DNA of 13,625 nt from Erythrobacter sp. UBA3075. Its GTDB lineage: Bacteria; Pseudomonadota; Alphaproteobacteria; Sphingomonadales; Sphingomonadaceae. Under the pieces are notes generated by a model. The model made no database searches and had not been told where the DNA came from. It saw nothing but the letters and a program-made list of their open reading frames with translations. Of this stretch, positions 7,847-13,625 are shown piece by piece (position 1 is the first letter of the stretch; the number at the start of each line of letters is the position of its first letter). Position numbers and translations under genes: made by a program. Location of the stretch: the NCBI GenBank assembly GCA_002367375.1, contig DFBR01000163.1, positions 16,107-29,731 on the forward strand, written 5' to 3'.

Positions 7847-9181
7847 TTATTCAGGCGACACAGTCAGGCTCTGTTCCGGCCCCCAGACCGTTAGCAGCCC
7901 TTCCTCTGCATCGGACTGGATCGCCGCAACACGCCAGATGTAGGTCCCCGGCTCCAGCCCGGTGATTACCGTGGCGCTACCGGGCAAAGCGATCTCGTCA
8001 TAAAGCGGCACATCGGCGGCTCCTTCGCGCCAGAGCTGGAATGCAAAATGGGTGATCCCCTCACCCTGCGGCAGCCATGCAAAGCGGAATCCGTCTGCCA
8101 GAGGGGATGCTTCCACCACCGCCTCTGCCCCCAGACGTTTGCGGCGGAAGGAGAAAGTTTCGGACAGGCCTTCAATGCCATTGTCGGAAATCCCGCGTGC
8201 GCGGATGAAATAGCGACCATCTTCAATGTCTACAAATTCGCTGACATCTGAACTGCCAATTTGCTCAGCGATGACTTCAAGAAATCCTGCATCGCGCGCA
8301 ATCTGTGTGCGGGTGGCCTGCGCTCCCGTTGGCAGTGCAATGGTAAAGGCCACGGTTTCGCCAGTCTGGATTGCGCCGGGCGAGGCGATTTCGGCGGGCG
8401 GCAGCAGAGCCTCAGGTTCGGCCACCCCGGCAGATGTTGCAGCAACACCAAATCCCTCATTCGTCAGTTGCGGATCGGATTCGGTCAGCACTGTGCCTTC
8501 AACCGACACTGTCCCCTCGACCACTTCGGTCACACTTCGTGACGATGCCGCATCAAATCCGACCCTGTATTCGGTGCCGCGCACTGCCGTAACCGCCACG
8601 GGCGTACTGGTTCGGAATCGTTCTTCCTGCCGCAACGTCGGTGCATTTATCGTGCCGCGCCCGCCCAATATGCGGAATTCCACATCGCGTAAGTTCCGCA
8701 GGCGATAAATGCGGGCACGATCCAGCCGCGCGTGCGAATTGGATGGCAGCGCAATCGTTGCGCCATCGGCGGACTGGAAGGAGATAAAGCCGTTCGCTCC
8801 GGTACGGATCACCGCACCTTCGGACAATTGCGCACCAATTTGCGGGGCAGCGCCATTGATATTCACCGGGCCGGAGAAGCTGCGCACAACAAGCCCGGCA
8901 TTTCGCCATGCAAGCAGGCGGCGAGGCAAGCGCAGAACCGTGCCGATCGGAATGCGCCGCGGATTGGAAATGCGGTTGAGCCGCGCGATGGTCACCACGG
9001 CATTGGCCCCGCTCATAAAGCGATTATCAATCCCAATCAGCGTGTCGCCTGCCTTCATGCGGTAAGTCACGACACCGCTGTCCGATTGCGCTTGGGCAAG
9101 CTGTGGCGGCATCGCCATCGCCGCCAGCAACAGGAAGGCTCTGGCGACAAACCGGAAAACTGCGTTTCGTTTGCTGCGCAT
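7847..9181 (-). CDS. Exported LysM-FecR domain protein with fibronectin-like tail
   Basis: Secreted or periplasmic protein of 444 aa. A signal peptide (1-31, cleavage after AQA) is followed by a LysM domain (about 38-90, YRMKAGDTLIGI to GTVLRLP) expected to bind peptidoglycan. A FecR domain follows (about 105-230, with EGAVIRTGANGFISF, STPVAVTAVRGTEYRV and VVEGTVSV). Two similar beta-sandwich-like units end it (about 255-350 and 351-444, each with a Y-[FI]-x-R-x-A/R-x-I pattern near its end). It has no transmembrane anti-sigma segment and no sigma factor gene beside it, so it is not a classical FecR iron-signalling regulator. I choose ATG 9181, preceded by AGGGGA at six bases, over the in-frame GTG at 9202, because it gives a clean signal peptide. 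It lies directly upstream of the CHASE2 kinase gene. Role inferred: periplasmic partner or ligand-sensing component of that kinase. Confidence 0.9.
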   Translation of the reverse strand: MRSKRNAVFRFVARAFLLLAAMAMPPQLAQAQSDSGVVTYRMKAGDTLIGIDNRFMSGANAVVTIARLNRISNPRRIPIGTVLRLPRRLLAWRNAGLVVRSFSGPVNINGAAPQIGAQLSEGAVIRTGANGFISFQSADGATIALPSNSHARLDRARIYRLRNLRDVEFRILGGRGTINAPTLRQEERFRTSTPVAVTAVRGTEYRVGFDAASSRSVTEVVEGTVSVEGTVLTESDPQLTNEGFGVAATSAGVAEPEALLPPAEIASPGAIQTGETVAFTIALPTGAQATRTQIARDAGFLEVIAEQIGSSDVSEFVDIEDGRYFIRARGISDNGIEGLSETFSFRRKRLGAEAVVEASPLADGFRFAWLPQGEGITHFAFQLWREGAADVPLYDEIALPGSATVITGLEPGTYIWRVAAIQSDAEEGLLTVWGPEQSLTVSPE

Positions 9182-9454
9182 ATTCCATCCCCTGATCTTC
9201 ACGCGAAGTTACGCCGCCAATATGCCAACACGCAAGGCTTACTCAGCGATTAGGTTTGATTGTTGGCGCAAAATGTCACGCCGGAGAGCTTCGCCTTGCC
9301 CCCTCGGCCCGCCAATTGGCGGCACCGCGAGAACGAAACGCTCCGGCGCGAACAGGCATATCCGGTTTGCGTGATATCCCTGCATTCAGTCTCAGGTGCG
9401 ACCCTGAAGGACCCGGACAAGGCTTTCACGTGATGTCGGCAAGCAACAGGGAGG
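9182..9454 (-). promoter_or_regulatory. Upstream region of the LysM-FecR gene
   Basis: This 273-base gap separates the small membrane-protein gene from the FecR gene. It carries the 14-bp perfect palindrome at 9309-9322 (listed separately), a half-copy CCGCCAAT at 9214-9221 about 32 bases before the FecR start, and a weak 5-bp hairpin TCAGG-N6-CCTGA at 9392-9407 without a T run. An open frame at 9250-9471 has no ribosome site and unlikely composition, so I do not call it. No clear sigma-70 hexamers are found. Confidence 0.5.
9309..9322. promoter_or_regulatory. Palindrome CCGCCAATTGGCGG, candidate operator (copy 1)
   Basis: A perfect 14-bp palindrome lies about 127 bases upstream of the LysM-FecR start. 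Its 10-bp core GCCAATTGGC, with the same three preceding C residues, recurs at 9692-9701 in front of the small membrane-protein gene. I saw no other exact copy in the window. Perfect symmetry in two neighbouring non-coding regions fits a dimeric regulator binding site. Which regulator is unknown. Confidence 0.4.
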
Positions 9455-9637
9455 TTATTGCTTGGCGGCATCTCCCGGATATTCGATCACCGCATTGGGC
9501 GATCCTGCGGCCTCTGCAGGGCCGCTCGAAAACATGCTGGCGAAAAGGAAACACGCGACGGTAGCTATTCCAGCAAGGGCAACTGCAATCCGCTTGGTAT
9601 GCTCTGATCGCCGTGTGTCTGCCGAAATACTCGCCAC
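9455..9637 (-). CDS. Small single-span membrane protein, unknown function
   Basis: I do not recognise this 60-aa product. It has a charged N-terminus (TRRSEHTKR), one hydrophobic helix (about 17-35, IAVALAGIATVACFLFASM) and a short tail of about 25 residues ending in EYPGDAAKQ. By the positive-inside rule the tail would be periplasmic. A signal peptide cut near AEA or AEAAG is an alternative reading. The call rests on the GTG start with GGGGGAGA seven bases upstream, a very good ribosome site, plus the sensible amphipathic layout. It lies 113 bases after virB11 and 273 bases before the FecR gene, on the same strand. Its upstream region contains the second copy of the palindrome that also precedes the FecR gene, so it may be co-regulated with the sensor module. 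It could instead belong to the secretion operon. It is too small for confident homology. Confidence 0.65.
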   Translation of the reverse strand: MASISADTRRSEHTKRIAVALAGIATVACFLFASMFSSGPAEAAGSPNAVIEYPGDAAKQ

Positions 9638-9750
9638 TTTGCGTCTCCCCCACGCTCATTTCGTCTCTGAAAGGGTGGATAACACTCCCCCGCCAATTGG
9701 CTGAGTAAAGACTCGTAAATTCTACATGCCTGAACCCGCAGGTCGCAGTG
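9638..9750 (-). promoter_or_regulatory. Gap between virB11 and the small membrane-protein gene
   Basis: This 113-base stretch probably carries the end of the virB transcript and the promoter of the small gene. It holds the palindrome core at 9692-9701, a tiny dyad GAGT-AAAG-ACTC at 9703-9714 and the strong ribosome site of the small gene. No intrinsic terminator with a T run is seen after virB11, so read-through is possible. Confidence 0.45.
9692..9701. promoter_or_regulatory. Palindrome GCCAATTGGC, candidate operator (copy 2)
   Basis: A perfect 10-bp palindrome lies 54 bases before the GTG of the small membrane-protein gene. It shares 13 bases (CCCGCCAATTGGC) with copy 1 at 9308-9320. A position this close to the start is reasonable for a repressor or activator site near the promoter. 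Confidence 0.4.
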
Positions 9751-10725
9751 TCAGACGCGTTCTGCCAGCATGACTTGCGAGACTGTGCGCTGCCCATTTT
9801 CGCGCGACAATTGCACGAACACGTCAACGCTTTCGCGGACATAATGGCGCACATCATCCCGACCGAGTCGTGAGCCTGCTTGCAATACCAGCAATACCAG
9901 CTGTTCGATTGCGCGTGTCGGCGTGTCGGCGTGGATCGTGGTCATCGAGCCGGGGTGCCCGGTATTGACCGCGCGCAGGAAAGTGAACGCCTCAGGTCCG
10001 CGCAATTCGCCCAGAATGATCCGGTCGGGGCGCAGGCGCAGAGCGGCAATCAGCAGGTCTTCCGCTGTCACTTCCGCCTCGCTCATCGCCCCGCGCGCTG
10101 CAATCAGGCCAACAGCGTTCTCGTGACGCAGCTTCAGTTCCTCTGTGTCCTCGATCAACACCAGTCGCTCCTCGGCAGGAATTTCCGCCAGCAGAGCATT
10201 GAGAAACGTGGTCTTGCCCGATGATGTGCCGCCCGAAACTAGGATATTGCACCGCGAGCGCACTGCCTCTTTCAGAACCGCCGGGGCCTCATCAGGGCCG
10301 ACCATGCGATTGGTGATCGTACTGTCGAGTGCGGCCTTGCCTGCGGTCAGCCCGTCAAACGCGCCGCCGGCACTCCACTGATCGAGCGAAAGATCGGGCG
10401 AGACATGCTTGCGGATAGCGATCACATAGCCGCCGCGCGTGGCGGGTGGGCCGACGATCTGCACACGGCTGCCATCGGGCAAAGATGCCGCGAGCAGCGG
10501 CTGTGCGCGGCTTACACCTTGCGCGCCATGTGCCGCGATCTGCCGCGACAATCGGCCGAGTGTTGCTTCATCCAGCCCCTCAACTTTCTCACGCGAAATA
10601 CCGCCGCCCAGCGTTTCAAACCAGATCTCGTTCTCGCGATTGATCCAGATATCGGTGATGTCGGGCCGACCCAGCCACGGGGCCAAGGGCGCGAGGAAAC
10701 TGTCGAGATAATATCCGCCTTCCAC
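9751..10725 (-). CDS. virB11: Type IV secretion ATPase VirB11
   Basis: Hexameric traffic ATPase of 324 aa at the inner face of the cytoplasmic membrane, switching a VirB/Tra-type machine between pilus assembly and substrate transfer. Visible marks are an N-terminal domain (about 1-145), the Walker A loop GGTSSGKTT (165-173, Lys171), the acidic box LIEDTEEL (190-197), Walker B region RIILGELRG (235-243) and the His box GHPGSMTTIHA (256-266). Length fits VirB11. Relatives such as TrbB or CpaF share these motifs, but the preceding virB8-9-10 order identifies it. The GTG start falls 5 bases after the virB10 stop, with only a weak GAGAG upstream, so translation may depend on coupling to virB10. 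It is the last virB-type gene of the run. The next gene downstream is the small membrane protein. Confidence 0.94.
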   Translation of the reverse strand: MEGGYYLDSFLAPLAPWLGRPDITDIWINRENEIWFETLGGGISREKVEGLDEATLGRLSRQIAAHGAQGVSRAQPLLAASLPDGSRVQIVGPPATRGGYVIAIRKHVSPDLSLDQWSAGGAFDGLTAGKAALDSTITNRMVGPDEAPAVLKEAVRSRCNILVSGGTSSGKTTFLNALLAEIPAEERLVLIEDTEELKLRHENAVGLIAARGAMSEAEVTAEDLLIAALRLRPDRIILGELRGPEAFTFLRAVNTGHPGSMTTIHADTPTRAIEQLVLLVLQAGSRLGRDDVRHYVRESVDVFVQLSRENGQRTVSQVMLAERV

Positions 10726-10730
10726 GCGGA

Positions 10731-11771
10731 TCAGCTCTCGACGCTGGAGAAGTCGAGATCGCGCGCGACGTGGACCGAGACACTGGTGCCGTGGTCAATT
10801 TCAAGCACAGGGCGCGCTTGCTGGCTTTGGCCACCTTGCGCGATGTTCTGAGTGCTGCCCGGCAGGGCAACGACAGTGCCGCCATCTGCCGCCTGCCCCA
10901 CTGCGACACCCACGCCGATATCGAGAATGGTCTGAAGCAGGGCGCCGCCAAAGCGGGCGAAAAACCGCGAATTCACGTCCCCTTCCACGCCGCCACGACC
11001 AAGCGGGTCTGACGCCGGACTGTCGAGCGCAATGCTTACGCCATCAGGCCGCAGCAGCCGCGTCCAGGTAATCAGCGCGCGCCGCTCACCCGGATTGATT
11101 CCCGCATCATATTCGCCAAACAAACGGCTGCCGCGCGGCACCAGAATGCGCGTTCCATCGAAAGAATGGACATCGCGCTGCACCAGCGCCCGCACGCGGC
11201 CCGGGCGAGTAGAATCAAATGCCGTCTCCAGCACCGCCGGAATGATCGTGCCTTGCGTGACCGTGAAGGATGGATTGCTCAGCCTGCTGGCGGTGACTCG
11301 GTTCGCGTCGGCCTGCTGCTGCGCCTGCGTTGCTGCATTGTCCGGCTGCTCTGCGCGATCAAACACCACACGGGGCTGCGGCGGCTCGTACAGCTCGGGA
11401 GCAGATGGCGGGTCGAAAGCAGGTGGCGGTGCGGGCTGCGGCGGCGCAATCGGCGGAGCGTAATAAGTCGGTGGCGGCGGCAGAGGAATTGCAGGCGGCG
11501 CGGTGTCGTCTTCTCCCAGATCGACCGGAAGCACACGCGGGCGTTCGGGCAAGGACAGCGGCGGCGGCGAGGCAATCCGCGACCCGCCAGCGTCTGTTGC
11601 AAACACTGCCGGGGCCTGCGCTGTTTGGCGCGCGCTATTGAGCGTCGAGAACAGCCAGATGCCACCAAGCGCAAGGATCGCGATAAAGGCGTAAAGACCG
11701 TAATTGCTGGGCGGCGCTGTGCGCACGACGGGGCGGCCATCATCTTCGGGGAGGTCGGACAATTCGCTCAT
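10731..11771 (-). CDS. virB10: Type IV secretion core protein VirB10 (TrbI/VirB10 family)
   Basis: Core-complex scaffold of 346 aa spanning both membranes. A short cytoplasmic N-terminus with RTAPPSN is followed by a transmembrane helix (about 25-43), a very proline-rich periplasmic linker (about 68-134, including runs of P-P-P with tyrosines), a Gln/Ala stretch (145-155) and the beta-barrel TrbI/VirB10 domain (about 160-342). That domain contains GTIIPAVLETAFDS, VPRGSRLFGEY and the helix that should cross the outer membrane (about 272-295, FGGALLQTILDIGVGVAVG). It is somewhat shorter than the A. tumefaciens and plasmid versions, mainly in the N-terminal part. The ATG overlaps the virB9 stop (ATGA) and has GGAGG seven bases upstream. 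It should couple inner-membrane ATP use to opening of the outer channel together with VirB9. Confidence 0.95.
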   Translation of the reverse strand: MSELSDLPEDDGRPVVRTAPPSNYGLYAFIAILALGGIWLFSTLNSARQTAQAPAVFATDAGGSRIASPPPLSLPERPRVLPVDLGEDDTAPPAIPLPPPPTYYAPPIAPPQPAPPPAFDPPSAPELYEPPQPRVVFDRAEQPDNAATQAQQQADANRVTASRLSNPSFTVTQGTIIPAVLETAFDSTRPGRVRALVQRDVHSFDGTRILVPRGSRLFGEYDAGINPGERRALITWTRLLRPDGVSIALDSPASDPLGRGGVEGDVNSRFFARFGGALLQTILDIGVGVAVGQAADGGTVVALPGSTQNIAQGGQSQQARPVLEIDHGTSVSVHVARDLDFSSVES

Positions 11772-12472
11772 CCCTCGCCCTCCGGTTGAGCATTGCGGTG
11801 CGCCCGCGCACGCTCTCCATCAAGGCGGAAAACCAGCTCGGAATAGACCCGGTCGATAACGTAGACATCACCGCGCATGTGGCCGTTGACCATTTCCTCA
11901 TCGCCTGTCTGCCCGATGGCGAAGACCGCGGGGAGCGCCTGACTGGGATAGTAAGTGATGTAAGTGCGCGCGCCATCGTCACTTATGTCCTGCGGACGCA
12001 CTTCGTTGTCGCCGCGCAAACGATAGGTCCAGCGCGGGCGATCCGCCGCGGACGCAGCAGTCTCTGCCTGGGTGGCGGGCGAGTGATCGCCATAGGTGAA
12101 CTGCACCAGATAGGCCGCTGTCAGCCCTTCCCCCGTGCGGACACTGAATGGATAGCTGCGGCGGTCGGTATCGATCACCATGCGGCCAGTTAAATCCTGA
12201 CCATTGGGCAGCACCAGCAGGCTGTTGCCTTCGGGTGAGACGCGAATGTCAAAATCAGTCGGATTGCTGAGCGTCACCCGCTCGATCCGCTCGCCCTGTT
12301 CAAGCATCACCGTGACACCGGTAGACGGCATGACGGTGAGCAGCACTTCCAGCCCGTCTTCCCATTGCACGGTCTGCAAGCGCGGATTGTCGAGCTCCAG
12401 ATTGGGCACGACCTGCGCCTGCGTGGCCGGGGCCAGCGTCATTGCAAGAAGAAGGGCGAGGAAGCGCGTCAC
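11768..12472 (-). CDS. virB9: Type IV secretion outer-membrane core protein VirB9
   Basis: Secreted core-complex protein of 234 aa. The signal peptide (1-20, TRFLALLLAMTLAPATQAQ) is followed by an N-terminal beta domain (about 25-125) and a C-terminal VirB9/CagX domain (about 145-222, with WTYRLRGDNEVRPQDISDDG, TYITYYPSQALPAVF and VYSELVFRLDG), which normally pairs with VirB10 and the VirB7 lipoprotein. The open frame extends upstream to 12661 inside virB8, but the GTG at 12472 is chosen. It overlaps the virB8 stop (GTGA), is preceded by GAGGAG about 11 bases upstream, and directly begins a signal peptide. No lipobox cysteine is present. It overlaps virB10 by 4 bases downstream. Confidence 0.93.
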   Translation of the reverse strand: MTRFLALLLAMTLAPATQAQVVPNLELDNPRLQTVQWEDGLEVLLTVMPSTGVTVMLEQGERIERVTLSNPTDFDIRVSPEGNSLLVLPNGQDLTGRMVIDTDRRSYPFSVRTGEGLTAAYLVQFTYGDHSPATQAETAASAADRPRWTYRLRGDNEVRPQDISDDGARTYITYYPSQALPAVFAIGQTGDEEMVNGHMRGDVYVIDRVYSELVFRLDGERARAHRNAQPEGEG

Positions 12473-13221
12473 TGGCTGACTTGCTCCTCGGATGTTGGTG
12501 GAGCCGCCTGCAACTGCACAGGCTCTTGCGCTTCCATCACTTCGGGCAGCGTCTCGGCATCGCGGCGATAGCGCGTTACCTGAAAGCCGAGCGGATTGAG
12601 ATAGCGGTCCTGCTCGCTCATTTGCGCCCCGCTGAAGGTGTAATCGACCACCGCTGCCCAATGCTGCGCCACTTGCGGCTGGCCGCCGGTATCCGTGCGC
12701 ATGGTGGAGAAACGCACCAGCGAGCGGTCTGCTGAAAGTGAAGACACGCTGCGCACTTCAACCGAAATGCGCGTGCCGGGCGAATAAGCCGACAGCGGAC
12801 TGCCCGGCGTATTTGCGCGCATCAAATTCTCATAGCGCCGCCGCGCCTCACCCGTGGTCCAGAGAGCGACCTTGGCGTAGTCAGCTTGCAAATCGCCATA
12901 ATCGAAGCTCTCGCGCGCAATCACATATTGCACGAGGAATGACCGGGTCAGCGCAGCATCGGGAGCAATCACCTGCTCATCAAGCGGGGCGAGCGCTTCA
13001 ACGCTGCCGGTCTGCCGGTCCACCAACAGCGTGTATGGCTCCACCGTCTTGAGCGGCAAAAGCATGACCAGCGCGATAGCCAGCAGCAGGGCAATAGCCG
13101 CCGATACGCATGCAACAATCCACGCATTGCGGCGCGATTTTTCCAGCTCGTCCGTCACGCTGACAGACCAGCTGTCGGCGACGTTGAAGTCAGTGTCATC
13201 AATGGGATCGTGGGCGGTCAA
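12469..13221 (-). CDS. virB8: Type IV secretion inner-membrane protein VirB8
   Basis: Bitopic assembly factor of 250 aa. A cytoplasmic N-terminus (1-33), one transmembrane helix (about 34-56) and a periplasmic NTF2-like VirB8 domain (about 57-225) are visible. Conserved blocks are FLVQYVIARESFDY (95-108) and NPLGFQVTRYRRD (209-221), the NP motif typical of the family. A Gln/Glu/Pro tail of about 25 residues follows. The start is TTG, unusual but well supported. It is preceded by AGGAG with six bases between, overlaps the virB6 stop (TTGA), and the next in-frame Met (53) is inside the membrane helix. VirB8 is expected to form the periplasmic arch linking inner complex and core. It is coupled to virB6 upstream and virB9 downstream by 4-base overlaps. 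Confidence 0.94.
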   Translation of the reverse strand: MTAHDPIDDTDFNVADSWSVSVTDELEKSRRNAWIVACVSAAIALLLAIALVMLLPLKTVEPYTLLVDRQTGSVEALAPLDEQVIAPDAALTRSFLVQYVIARESFDYGDLQADYAKVALWTTGEARRRYENLMRANTPGSPLSAYSPGTRISVEVRSVSSLSADRSLVRFSTMRTDTGGQPQVAQHWAAVVDYTFSGAQMSEQDRYLNPLGFQVTRYRRDAETLPEVMEAQEPVQLQAAPPTSEEQVSQ

Positions 13222-13625
13222 CCGTCTCTCCTGCGGCTCGATATGGAGCGCGAATGCGTGTTGCGGCGATAGGAATTGCCAAGCCGTTCAGGCGGCTGGA
13301 AGCTCACATTGTTACGGCCACCGCTGCCACTGCTCGCCGAACCAGCTGAGGCAGCGGTCGCGGCAGTTCCGCCTCCACTTGCTCCGGCTGGCGCGGGTAG
13401 GCGCATATAGCGGCTTTGCTCGATACTCATGCGATTCTCCACCTGCTGCGCAATGCGGTCGGCGCGATTGGCGAAGGGCGCAGGCTGAGGTGGTGGTCCA
13501 TTGATGTTGGTAGGCTGCCACAAATTGCCACTGGGAAGCGCTGGCAGGCGCAAGGCGCTCGGCCAGCCGCGCATAAAGGCGACCTTTGCCAGCAGCCAGA
13601 TCGACAGCAATTGCACCAGCGTAAA
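13218..13625 (-). CDS. virB6: VirB6-type inner-membrane protein, 3' end only
   Basis: Partial gene running off the right edge. The last 135 codons are visible. They read from a hydrophobic helix (FTLVQLLSIWLLAKVAF) into a soluble tail that is Pro/Asn-rich, then Ser/Gly/Ala-rich (around TAASAGSASSGSGG), and ends in Arg/Ser residues (RRNTHSRSISSRRRDG). An internal GTG at 13616 is not a start, since the frame continues upstream to the window edge. The helix followed by a low-complexity cytoplasmic tail, directly before virB8, fits a VirB6/TrbL polytopic protein. The family cannot be proven from this fragment. The stop overlaps the virB8 TTG by 4 bases. Confidence 0.75.
   Translation of the reverse strand, partial: FTLVQLLSIWLLAKVAFMRGWPSALRLPALPSGNLWQPTNINGPPPQPAPFANRADRIAQQVENRMSIEQSRYMRLPAPAGASGGGTAATAASAGSASSGSGGRNNVSFQPPERLGNSYRRNTHSRSISSRRRDG

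Noticed and set aside
9392..9407. Hairpin TCAGG-N6-CCTGA as a terminator after the small gene.
   Set aside because: The stem is only 5 bp and no T run follows on either strand.
9250..9471. A 73-codon minus-strand frame in the FecR upstream region.
   Set aside because: No ribosome site, cysteine- and arginine-rich composition without structure, and it overlaps the better-supported small gene and the palindrome.
9426..9857. A 143-codon minus-strand frame across the small gene.
   Set aside because: It overlaps the virB11 end and the small membrane-protein gene in another frame, and no recognisable features were seen.
11340..11560. Apparent simple repeat region (GGCGGC-like runs).
   Set aside because: It is the coding sequence of the proline-rich VirB10 linker, expected for this family, not a DNA repeat element.
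12473..12661. N-terminal extension of VirB9 inside virB8.
   Set aside because: It would place the signal peptide internally. The GTG at 12472 overlapping the virB8 stop fits better.

Overview
The window (about 60% GC, tightly packed) reads as chromosomal DNA of an alphaproteobacterium, most likely a sphingomonad of the Erythrobacteraceae type. This assignment is a judgement from protein style and gene order and could not be tested by search. Eleven complete genes are recognisable, plus one small unrecognised membrane-protein gene and the 3' end of a thirteenth gene at the right edge.

Region 1 (14-4112, minus strand) is a biotin operon in the order bioB-bioF-bioD-bioA. It covers the last four steps of biotin synthesis. 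bioF/bioD and bioD/bioA overlap by 4 bases (ATGA), and bioB-bioF are 9 bases apart. An AT-richer 219-base gap carrying a dyad separates bioB from a divergent regulatory gene.

Region 2 (4332-9637) looks like one envelope-sensing module on two strands. On the plus strand are an OmpR-type response regulator and an overlapping lipoprotein gene. Facing them on the minus strand are a CHASE2-PAS histidine kinase and, upstream of it, an exported LysM-FecR protein with a fibronectin-like tail. The two arms converge on a 7-bp-stem hairpin. Upstream of the FecR gene is a 60-residue single-span membrane protein gene. The upstream regions of both these minus-strand genes carry the same palindrome, GCCAATTGGC. 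My inference is that the kinase and regulator are partners, and that the FecR/LysM protein and the lipoprotein feed them periplasmic or cell-wall information.

Region 3 (9751 to the right edge, minus strand) is part of a VirB/Tra-type type IV secretion operon: virB6 (3' end only), virB8, virB9, virB10, virB11. The genes overlap or nearly touch. There is no room for a virB7 lipoprotein between virB6 and virB8, and three of the five genes start with GTG or TTG. Relaxase, coupling protein and the other mating-pair genes are not visible, so conjugation versus effector export cannot be decided here.

No tRNA, rRNA, CRISPR array, insertion sequence or phage gene was seen. The most interesting part is Region 2: a two-component system physically linked to a LysM-FecR exported protein, a coupled lipoprotein and a small membrane protein, with a shared palindromic candidate operator.
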